Made by a program: the position numbers and the translations under genes
Shown: piece by piece, positions 6,640 to 14,460 of the stretch
How the letters are laid out: every line of letters begins with the position of its first letter
Numbering within the stretch: position 1 is the stretch's first letter
Notes under the pieces: generated by a model
What the model was told of the DNA's origin: nothing
The model's input: only the letters and a program-made list of their open reading frames with translations
Databases searched by the model: none
From: an uncultured Bacilli bacterium
GTDB taxonomy: Bacteria; Bacillota_I; Bacilli_A; RF39; UBA660
Assembly: GCA_934155185.1 (NCBI GenBank)
Contig: CAKPGT010000018.1
Span: 1 to 18,912 of the forward strand
DNA: 18,912 nt
Reading direction: 5' to 3'

Positions 6640-9108
6640 CTAATTTATAGGTATATTAATTTTAATGCCAAAGCCGTCTTTTTTTTGCATTATATGTATC
6701 TCTCCATAATTTTTATTAACAATTTCTCTCATTATCCATAGTCCTAATCCTGTTCCTTTATCACCTTTACTTGTCTCCCCTGCATCAAATACTTTATCTG
6801 GATTATCTTTATATTTTTCATCTAACTTTGGTCCATTATTTTCAAGGTATATTTCTATAGAATCTTTTTTTTCAATCTTTATATATATTTCTCTTCTCTT
6901 TCCTTGTAATTTTTCTAAAAACCATGCAGAATTCAAAAAGAAGTTATTAAATATAGAGTATAAATCAATCTTTTCTATATTAATTATTATATCATCTATA
7001 TTAGGCTCATTAAAAAATATATGTTTTTTGTCCATTAATGGTTTCCAATCATTAATAATATTATTCACAAATTTTGAAATTTTTATATTTTCTTTTTCAA
7101 AAGAATTTCTTTGTACTCCATCTAATACAACTGAAATCCAACTATTTAATAATTTATCAGTTTTTTCAGCTTCATCTATAAACTTAAATGGATTAAGATC
7201 TTCATCACCTTGATATTCTTTTCCATTTAATAATTTTTTTACCGTATGCCTTATATATTGCATTCTATTCCCCATATCATTTTCTATACCTCTTAATTCA
7301 TGAGAAAATGTATTAGTTATAATACCCGCCGAACCAAAAGACATTAAAATTTCTTTAGTTTTTTGTTCTTCATTTTTTTCTTTATTTAATTTATAAACCG
7401 TTTCTCTGTATTCTTTTTTTGAGTATTCATCATTCTCTTCACTATATTCATCGTTGTTTTTTTCTTTTTCATTCTTTATCGATTCTAATATTCTTTCCTT
7501 GTTATCTATTTTTTCCTCTTTTTCAGATAACCATTTACCATACTCTCTATAAACATATTGTCTATCATATTCAAAAGCAGATAAAACTTTTTGTATCATC
7601 TCAACAAAAATATAATATTCCTCATTTGTAGCTAAACCTTCACGATTAGCCATATCTATTAATCTAGGGTTTTCATTTCTTCCTATTTCTACACATCCGA
7701 TTGTTTGATATGGTAATGTTCTCCAATTTCCTGACGGATGCTTAATACCAGCTGGACTTTTTTGTGCTCTAACTCCTAAGTTTAGCCAATCATACATACC
7801 ATCATCAAATTCTCCATAAGGCCTAACTTTAAAATTATCTCTATACAATTTTATACCAGAAAATTTTTCTAGCATTTCTGTTCTACTTTTCTTTTTGATT
7901 TTCTTTATTATAGAATCGTCACTGTTTCCCCCTTTCATAAAATATAAATCCATCTTAAAAGGACCAACTTTTGTTATTTTTTCTAATTCATAATCTTTTA
8001 TTTCCTTATCAACTATTAAGTTTATTTCTATTTCTTTATCGTAATCTTCTTTATGGTAATTTTTTACTTTAAAAGCTTCTCTATTCCAAAATTCTGATAA
8101 ATTAAATTCATATATCTTTCCATTTATTTTTGTAATTGCTTTTTCGGCATTTAAATCAACTTCATTTCTTTTTAGTAAAACTTTTATTGTATTATTTCCA
8201 TCATATTCTGCTTTAATTCTATAGTCATAATCTTGGATTTCCATATTATTGCTCATAAAATTAAAATTACTATCATAAGTATTATTTATATATATTTCAA
8301 AAGTATCCACTGTACCTAATGGATTTATACTTTGCATGTTTGTATTTACTTTTTTAAATAATCGTTCTGTCCATTCTTCTCTAGTAGGTGTCAATACCAA
8401 TATAGTTCCTGTACTCCAATTGAATTTTTTTAATCTGGAAAATTCTGTTTTACCAATCAATTCTTCTACTATTTGTTCATATGTACCATTTTTATTTTCT
8501 AATGTAGCTTTAATATCATTTAATAATTCAACCTCATCAAATTGCTTCCAATTTATATTCCACTCTAGTAATTTATCAAACTTATTTTTAGTATATACCT
8601 TTGTTGCTGTTGAAAGTTTCTCAAGTGCAAATCTACCAATTCCTTTTGCTCCTGTCTTAACTCTGCCTTTTTCACTATACATATTCTTCTCTTTATCGCT
8701 AGTAGCTATATTCATCCATGTCGTCTTCATTATATTCTGAGTCATTCCTATACCATTATCTATAATGATAATTTCATTCTTAGAAAATAATATTGACTGC
8801 AATTTTGCAATATCCTCATCTTTAATTTCATTCTTTCTTATTATTTTATCACTTTCTTTACTCTCAGCATCATAAAATTTTAATACATATTTTAACTCTT
8901 CTTTATTTAAATAATGTTCTAAATATGTATATGTTGTATTTTTTAATATATTAGGAAATGGCATATTATATTTTATGTATACACATTCTGCATCAGCATC
9001 ATATGCATTCTTAACTAACTCAATTATGGCTCCATCTACCGCAGAAATATTTTCTCTTCCTATAAGTTTAGCTGTCTTTGCACTAACTCTAAATTCCAAC
9101 TCTTCCAT
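6640..9108 (-). CDS. Soluble dual-GHKL protein: MORC/MutL-like ATPase fused to a histidine kinase
   Basis: An 822-residue cytosolic protein with no membrane segments. The N-terminal GHKL ATPase has its N-box at Glu30-x3-Asn34 (ELVKNAYDADA), Asp117-Asn118-Gly119-x-Gly121 (IIDNGIGM), and the lid Gly153-x-x-Gly156-x-Gly158. A middle S5-like region follows (LYRDNFKVRPYGE, residues 421-433, and MANREGL near 487), the hallmark of MORC/paraMORC and MutL/Hsp90-type modules. A highly charged linker (about 525-583) leads to a histidine-kinase part: FSHELRG with His603-Glu604 as the likely phosphoacceptor, an N-box around Asn721-Asn726, the degenerate G1 box ENNG (759), and the G2 box GTGLGL (785-790). 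It probably senses DNA, or a DNA-protein state, through the first module and phosphorylates the adjacent receiver. It starts 14 nt after the methyltransferase gene with GGAG 6 nt before the ATG. Confidence 0.88.
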   Translation of the reverse strand: MEELEFRVSAKTAKLIGRENISAVDGAIIELVKNAYDADAECVYIKYNMPFPNILKNTTYTYLEHYLNKEELKYVLKFYDAESKESDKIIRKNEIKDEDIAKLQSILFSKNEIIIIDNGIGMTQNIMKTTWMNIATSDKEKNMYSEKGRVKTGAKGIGRFALEKLSTATKVYTKNKFDKLLEWNINWKQFDEVELLNDIKATLENKNGTYEQIVEELIGKTEFSRLKKFNWSTGTILVLTPTREEWTERLFKKVNTNMQSINPLGTVDTFEIYINNTYDSNFNFMSNNMEIQDYDYRIKAEYDGNNTIKVLLKRNEVDLNAEKAITKINGKIYEFNLSEFWNREAFKVKNYHKEDYDKEIEINLIVDKEIKDYELEKITKVGPFKMDLYFMKGGNSDDSIIKKIKKKSRTEMLEKFSGIKLYRDNFKVRPYGEFDDGMYDWLNLGVRAQKSPAGIKHPSGNWRTLPYQTIGCVEIGRNENPRLIDMANREGLATNEEYYIFVEMIQKVLSAFEYDRQYVYREYGKWLSEKEEKIDNKERILESIKNEKEKNNDEYSEENDEYSKKEYRETVYKLNKEKNEEQKTKEILMSFGSAGIITNTFSHELRGIENDMGNRMQYIRHTVKKLLNGKEYQGDEDLNPFKFIDEAEKTDKLLNSWISVVLDGVQRNSFEKENIKISKFVNNIINDWKPLMDKKHIFFNEPNIDDIIINIEKIDLYSIFNNFFLNSAWFLEKLQGKRREIYIKIEKKDSIEIYLENNGPKLDEKYKDNPDKVFDAGETSKGDKGTGLGLWIMREIVNKNYGEIHIMQKKDGFGIKINIPIN

Positions 9109-9122
9109 ATAATTCTCCTTAT

Positions 9123-10574
9123 TTAAAACATATATTCATTAATATCTTTTGATGTTATTCTCAATGATTTTCCACTTGCATTTATTCCTTTTCCTTCAAT
9201 ATAATTAAAGAATTCTTTACTCTTTAGTATCTTATCAGCTTCTTCTAATGTTTTATCCTTTATCGGTATAATATATATACCTGAATATGGTACATTATTT
9301 TTAGGTAGAATTTTTGTTTTTACCTCATTTGTAATTACTGTAGATAATAGCAATTTTTCTTGATTACTATTTTTTAGTGCTTGACTTCTCCCATATTCAA
9401 ACCATTTAGCATTTTTATCTGACTTTCTATTTTCTAATTCTTCCTTAAACTCTCTTAAATACTCACAAGCACCTTTAAATCTTTCTTCAAATTCACTTGT
9501 ATCATATCTTACTAATTCATTCTTTCTATTGTAATAATATGGAAATATTATTTTTTCTATCTGAGTTTTATTAAATGTTTTTGGGCTTATTGTGTCTTTG
9601 GTAACCTTTTTTTCAATCATACCCCCTGTTTTAGGATATATATATTTCCTATCTTGTGTATATTCTTTTATAACATATGCATTATTGCATAATGTTGCAA
9701 TTGTATTGGAAGCGTAAAAATAATCTCCAAATCTTTTCTTATTCTTATTATTGCTAATTTTATTTCTAAAAACCCATTTATCTTCTAATTTATCCTTTTG
9801 AATAGTTATTGTTTCTTTTTTGTTAACATCAATATATTCAATATTATTGTTATTACTATTCTTTTCTATTATCATAATTACAGAAGATACTAATCTATCT
9901 GTTCCTTTATCATTAGTAGATTTATCAAATAATTGCATAATTGTATAATCGTATATTTTTGTAATGTGCGGTTTTATAAACTTTCTTAAATCATTTGCAA
10001 AAACATTTTTGAATATACTACTAGGAATCAAATATGCCATTTTCCCATTATTTTTCAATGATTTTATACTACTTTCAATAAAAGCATAACAATAATCAAA
10101 TTTTCCTTTTTTACAAGTTTCAAAATTTTTCCTAATATATTCTCTATCCCCTAATGATAATGCTTTATACTTAATATATGGTGGGTTTCCCACTACATAG
10201 TCAAATTTTTCCTCAAATAAATTTGATAATGCATCTTCATTTTTTATATTTTTCCACATAACTTTCTTTAATTGGTATTCTTTTACTATTCTGTCCAAGT
10301 TTTTTATACACTTTTTGTATTGTGGCTCATCATATTCTATTGCATATATATCTTCAGATAGTCCTTTTTCTATTTTTGATTTTGATATTCCCTTTTTTAA
10401 GCAATTTTCAATATATCTCTTTACAACTTCTTTTAATATGCTTCCATCACCACAAGAATTTTCAATGATTTTTTTTCCATATAAATCATCTTTATAATCA
10501 CACCAATCTAATAGTTCTTTAACATTTTCATTCGGCGTAAAAACTTGGCACAAGTCTCTATAATTTTCTTCCAT
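9123..10574 (-). CDS. N6-adenine DNA methyltransferase, gamma class (Eco57I/TaqI-like)
   Basis: A 483-residue methyltransferase. The order of motifs is SAM-binding first, then catalytic: QVFTPNENVKELL (the motif X/TP pattern near residues 10-22), motif I ENSCGDGSIL with CGDG at 41-44, acidic AIEYD around Glu80, and the catalytic NPPY at 130-133 (VVGNPPYIKYKAL). This is the gamma class of N6-adenine enzymes. The C-terminal ~250 residues likely form the target-recognition domain. No helicase or nuclease domain is fused. It is followed directly by the dual-GHKL protein, receiver and HNH genes, so it probably provides self-marking for that system. The ribosome site AGGTGA lies 7 nt before the ATG. 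Confidence 0.9.
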   Translation of the reverse strand: MEENYRDLCQVFTPNENVKELLDWCDYKDDLYGKKIIENSCGDGSILKEVVKRYIENCLKKGISKSKIEKGLSEDIYAIEYDEPQYKKCIKNLDRIVKEYQLKKVMWKNIKNEDALSNLFEEKFDYVVGNPPYIKYKALSLGDREYIRKNFETCKKGKFDYCYAFIESSIKSLKNNGKMAYLIPSSIFKNVFANDLRKFIKPHITKIYDYTIMQLFDKSTNDKGTDRLVSSVIMIIEKNSNNNNIEYIDVNKKETITIQKDKLEDKWVFRNKISNNKNKKRFGDYFYASNTIATLCNNAYVIKEYTQDRKYIYPKTGGMIEKKVTKDTISPKTFNKTQIEKIIFPYYYNRKNELVRYDTSEFEERFKGACEYLREFKEELENRKSDKNAKWFEYGRSQALKNSNQEKLLLSTVITNEVKTKILPKNNVPYSGIYIIPIKDKTLEEADKILKSKEFFNYIEGKGINASGKSLRITSKDINEYMF

Positions 10575-10630
10575 ATTTTCACCTATTTATTCACATGTTT
10601 TTTATTAGTATTCTAATATGTTCATCACTT

Positions 10631-10837
10631 TTATATTTTATCGCTAATATTATTTTTACTTGCAATAATTTCTGTACTATCATTAAAAATCAAAAGAATT
10701 TTATTAAAGTCTTTTCCTCCAAAATGACAGTAATCATTACCTCCATCAATATAACAATTTTCACATTTACAACTTACTAAATTATGTCTATACTTTGAGT
10801 CGATTATATCTCCACAAATCAAACATTTTATTTTCAT
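10631..10837 (-). CDS. Small zinc-ribbon-like protein (DUF7695-like)
   Basis: A 68-residue protein with Cys-x2-Cys (CLICGD), then a SKYRHNLVSCKCENC segment with three further cysteines, then DGGNDYCHFG. The CxxCGDxIxSKYRH...CxC...DGGxDY pattern matches a widespread family of tiny proteins (DUF7695) of unknown function, with presumed zinc binding. The C-terminal ~25 residues extend beyond that core. It starts with a GGTGA site 6-7 nt before the ATG and lies between the DUF5655-type gene and the N6 methyltransferase. Members are often next to DNA-processing genes. Its role here, whether regulator or accessory factor, is not known. Confidence 0.75.
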   Translation of the reverse strand: MKIKCLICGDIIDSKYRHNLVSCKCENCYIDGGNDYCHFGGKDFNKILLIFNDSTEIIASKNNISDKI

Positions 10838-10854
10838 AATTATTCACCAATCAT

Positions 10855-11748
10855 TTATTTTTTATTTACTTTTAAAGACTGCTTAATCAATGGAATTACA
10901 TTATCAATATCATCCTTTTTATCTATTATAATACAATAATCTCCATTTCCCCAATGACCAATTCCACTAATGTCTTTTGTAAGTTTTAGAGGATCATTTA
11001 GGGAGCCTCTTTTCATATTAATGTATATTTTTAATTTATTCTTATGAAGCTCTATATCTGCGATATTTCTAATTCCTTTGAATGCTATGTATAATTTCTT
11101 TGCTTCCACATCTATATCATCTAATTCTAATATTCTAGTTTTTAATTCTTCATATACTCTTTTTATATTGTCCGAAACTTTAGATAAATGATCTTCCTCA
11201 GTATATACAATTATTTCTTTATTAACATCGTTTTGTATAGATTCCATTTGAATATCTTGCACTTTAACATTGCTTGTCTTTTTTATAAAATCAATTTCGA
11301 TAATATCATCTTCATATCTCGTTACTTTAACTAAATCTACTGGTATATTTTTGAAGTCTGTAGCATTTAATTGATATGCTGTATATATTGGTGAAACAAA
11401 TATAATTCTTGATTGGCTCCAATCTATATCTTGAGTAGTTAGCGATGAATTAGTTTTTATGTTGTATTGAAGAACAAAGTCTGCTTTTCTCTCTAGCATC
11501 AATTTTAAATATGTATAACCTTGGTCAACTAAAGAATGATTTTTAACATTTTTATATTCAATTATTCTAAATGATTTAGATTCTTCATCAAAAGCTAAAG
11601 AATCAATTCTAAAATCACCTACTACAAATTCTGTATCTATAAATTTATATCCTAATATTGCTTCAATGTTATTTTCGAAAAAATTTTGTAATTCTTTTTC
11701 ATTTTTAAAATCCATTTGTTTTAATTCTTTATTTGCTTTTAAAATCAT
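10855..11748 (-). CDS. PD-(D/E)xK-like N-terminal domain plus DUF5655 protein
   Basis: A 297-residue protein of the COG3586 type. The N-terminal half shows a restriction-endonuclease-like core: Glu29, Asp49 in FRIDSLAFD, Glu64-Tyr-Lys66 in RIIEYKN, and the downstream Gln76 in DQGYTYLKL. All positions of a PD-(D/E)xK nuclease are thus present. The C-terminal ~105 residues match DUF5655 (IKRVYEELKTRILEL through GHWGNGDYCIII), a helical/strand domain of unknown role. Annotation pipelines often call these 'predicted transport protein', which the sequence does not support. It starts 54 nt after Res, probably in the same transcript. It may act as an accessory nuclease or DNA-binding factor of the restriction system. 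Nuclease activity is inferred. Confidence 0.75.
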   Translation of the reverse strand: MILKANKELKQMDFKNEKELQNFFENNIEAILGYKFIDTEFVVGDFRIDSLAFDEESKSFRIIEYKNVKNHSLVDQGYTYLKLMLERKADFVLQYNIKTNSSLTTQDIDWSQSRIIFVSPIYTAYQLNATDFKNIPVDLVKVTRYEDDIIEIDFIKKTSNVKVQDIQMESIQNDVNKEIIVYTEEDHLSKVSDNIKRVYEELKTRILELDDIDVEAKKLYIAFKGIRNIADIELHKNKLKIYINMKRGSLNDPLKLTKDISGIGHWGNGDYCIIIDKKDDIDNVIPLIKQSLKVNKK

Positions 11749-11802
11749 AACTTGTCCCCTTTATTAAAAATTTTTGAATGCTATAAATATTGTATTAATT
11801 CT

Positions 11803-14460
11803 TTATTCTACAGCATAATATTCTGACAAATATTTGAATGTTGATCTTGATGATATTTTGCTTGCAGGTATAAATACATGTATCCATTTTTTATTTCCAG
11901 TTTCTTCTGCCCATTTAGAAACTAATTTACAATATTCTATAGATTTCTGTTTTTTAGCAAGTACATCTGGATCATTTAGCTTATCATCACCTTTTACTTC
12001 GACTAAATAAATAATTTTTGCAGTTTCTATTACAAAATCAGGTTCATAACTCTTTCCATCATTATATGTTATATTAAAGTCTATAGGTGATGGTCTTAAC
12101 CATTTTTCTACGAAATTAGTTTCTCTTTCTACTATTTTTGCAAGTTGTAATTCAGGCACACTATCAAACTTAGCGGTATCAAACACAGCTCTTTTTATCC
12201 CATCAAATAATATTGAAGTTATTCTTCCATCTCTATCAGAATCATAATTATCAAATAGATTCTTTTTTATATTATATGTATAGTTAGATTGATAATTAAT
12301 AGGTTTTTCAGCAAATACTTCTTCTTTTATTATTCCTTCATTGCGTACAAAATGCTTTAGCATTTGATTATATATTTCAGTTGCTAATTCTTTTTTATAC
12401 ATCATCACTATATTTTTAACTTGCTCATTGTTAAATTCTTTTCTGAATTTATTAATAGATTGACTTATAAGCTTATATAACAACTCTGATGTTTTTTCAT
12501 AATCTATTTCTGATTTATTTCTCAATTCTTCTAGAATAGTTTTTTCTGGGCTAACAGCATCAAAATTAATATATCCGCCCTCCATAATTTCCACTTCTGA
12601 AGCATCAATTAAATTCTGTAACAATAACTTATTGTCAATAGGTTTTTGATTAAATTTTGATGTATCTAGATCAAAGTCATCAAAATAATACTCTCCTTCT
12701 TCTCTCTCAGTTTTTATTTTTGGTATTAAAATAAATTGATTGTTTGATTCTTTTTCTGCTTTTTCTATAGCTTTATTCATCCAGCTTTCTATAGGATTTC
12801 TGTTTTCTTCAAAAATTCTGCCTAAATCTTCATTATTTTTTATTTCTTCTTCTATTTGTTTTTTTATTGTATTTCTACTTTCTTCTGTCATTTTATTTTC
12901 ATTATTATATACATACTCTGTAATTTTATCCTTAACAAGTTCATTAATACTATTAGAAAAAGTATATTTTTCATCATCCTCTCTTACTTGTAACAATCCT
13001 CTTAATTCATCTTGTTCTTCTGTCAAGTCTAAAGCTAATTGTGTATAAGTAAATTTTTCATCTTCAACTTCTTCCACTTTAATAACATTTCCTAATTTAA
13101 ATATTGAATTTCCCTTTTGTGCTTCATCAAGTATCTCTTGAAATTTATCGTGTGCTGTTAGCATTACGCTATCAATTTCCTTGTCTCCAGTTCTTTCTCC
13201 ATATGGCAATCTTAAACCTCTACCTACCATTTGTTCTCTCAATATTTTTGAACTTGCAGTCCTTAGTGGAACAATAGTATACAAATTATTAACATCCCAT
13301 CCTTCTTTTAACATGTTAACATGTATTACTATTTCTACCGGATTATCTACTCTTTCTACTTCTAGCAATAATTTAGTATTTGCTTCTGTTTCGACACCTG
13401 ACATTTTTGATTCTATTTTTATTGTCTTATATTTATATTTTCCATTTCTAAATTCATCAGATTTTATATATTCTTCTATTATCTTTGCGTGATTGGTATC
13501 TTTGCACACTACAAGCATAAATGGTTTGATTAGTGTTTTGTTATTTACTTTTGAATAAGATGCAAGCTTATTTTTTATCATCTCATGACATTTTATTCCA
13601 TCATTTAGCATTAACTTGTCTAATTGCTCATCTCCAAAATGATAAAAATCTATATCTGTCCTTGTAACTGCAAACGGTACTCTTGTATATCCATCTTTTA
13701 TAGCTTCTGATAGTGGATATTCATATACAACATTTTTAAATGGTACTTGTTTATTTTTTATATTCACTATTGGTGTTGCTGTTAACTCTAATCCTAGTAC
13801 AGGCTTCAATTCATTTAATGCCGTCATTCCTTTATCAGCTCTATAGTGATGAGATTCATCCATAATTATAACTAGATCTTTCATCTTTGCAAGTTTATCA
13901 TAAAAAGACATACCTAAAACTTCATTAAATGCTTTCATTTTTGTTTTATCTTTATCAAATTTTCCAATATTATAAACATATATATTCACTTCTGAGTCAA
14001 ATAAAGATATATTCTTATTTGCATAATCATCATCAGCAATTACTTTTGGTGGATTACTAAAACATCCTAATCCTTTAAATACATATTTAGGATTATCTGG
14101 ATTACCTAAATCTGCTTTAAGCTTCTCGTATATTGTTGTTCCTGGTGCTACTACAAGAAAATTTTTTATGCCATAATTAGTATATAAATATGTTATAAAT
14201 GCTCCCATTAGTCTAGTTTTTCCAACGCCTGTTGCTAAGGCAAATGTTAAAGAAATGAATTTTCTTTCAAAATCCGTGCATATTGGATACTTACTATGTA
14301 TTATATTTAATATTTCTTCTATATCTTCATTATTCATTAAATTGGTATCATTAATTATATCTTCTAGTATTTTTAACGATTTTTCTTGAGGATTTCTTAA
14401 TGACATTACTCCTGAAATATAATCAGTTGTATATTGCATAAAATTCATATTATTCATCAT
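11803..14460 (-). CDS. res: Type III restriction enzyme, Res subunit (helicase-nuclease)
   Basis: Start chosen at 14460, giving 885 residues: AGGAGG (14470-14475) is 9 nt upstream, and the start overlaps the mod stop by about 11 nt, so translation is coupled. An in-frame ATG at 14478 sits on top of that ribosome site. Superfamily 2 helicase motifs: Walker A ATGVGKTR (76-83), DESH box (201-204), TATP (227-230), and motif VI QMVGRGLRLPYG. The C-terminal nuclease of PD-(D/E)xK type shows YEPDFV (Asp808) and LVEVKG (Glu821-Lys823). With Mod it should translocate or slide along DNA after ATP hydrolysis and cut near unmethylated, suitably oriented sites. All catalytic motifs are intact, so the enzyme looks functional. 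Length is a little below EcoP15I Res. Confidence 0.92.
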   Translation of the reverse strand: MMNNMNFMQYTTDYISGVMSLRNPQEKSLKILEDIINDTNLMNNEDIEEILNIIHSKYPICTDFERKFISLTFALATGVGKTRLMGAFITYLYTNYGIKNFLVVAPGTTIYEKLKADLGNPDNPKYVFKGLGCFSNPPKVIADDDYANKNISLFDSEVNIYVYNIGKFDKDKTKMKAFNEVLGMSFYDKLAKMKDLVIIMDESHHYRADKGMTALNELKPVLGLELTATPIVNIKNKQVPFKNVVYEYPLSEAIKDGYTRVPFAVTRTDIDFYHFGDEQLDKLMLNDGIKCHEMIKNKLASYSKVNNKTLIKPFMLVVCKDTNHAKIIEEYIKSDEFRNGKYKYKTIKIESKMSGVETEANTKLLLEVERVDNPVEIVIHVNMLKEGWDVNNLYTIVPLRTASSKILREQMVGRGLRLPYGERTGDKEIDSVMLTAHDKFQEILDEAQKGNSIFKLGNVIKVEEVEDEKFTYTQLALDLTEEQDELRGLLQVREDDEKYTFSNSINELVKDKITEYVYNNENKMTEESRNTIKKQIEEEIKNNEDLGRIFEENRNPIESWMNKAIEKAEKESNNQFILIPKIKTEREEGEYYFDDFDLDTSKFNQKPIDNKLLLQNLIDASEVEIMEGGYINFDAVSPEKTILEELRNKSEIDYEKTSELLYKLISQSINKFRKEFNNEQVKNIVMMYKKELATEIYNQMLKHFVRNEGIIKEEVFAEKPINYQSNYTYNIKKNLFDNYDSDRDGRITSILFDGIKRAVFDTAKFDSVPELQLAKIVERETNFVEKWLRPSPIDFNITYNDGKSYEPDFVIETAKIIYLVEVKGDDKLNDPDVLAKKQKSIEYCKLVSKWAEETGNKKWIHVFIPASKISSRSTFKYLSEYYAVE

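Noticed and set aside
10855..11748. Transport protein, as such families are often labelled
   Set aside because: No membrane segments; the visible residues fit a restriction-endonuclease-like fold plus DUF5655.
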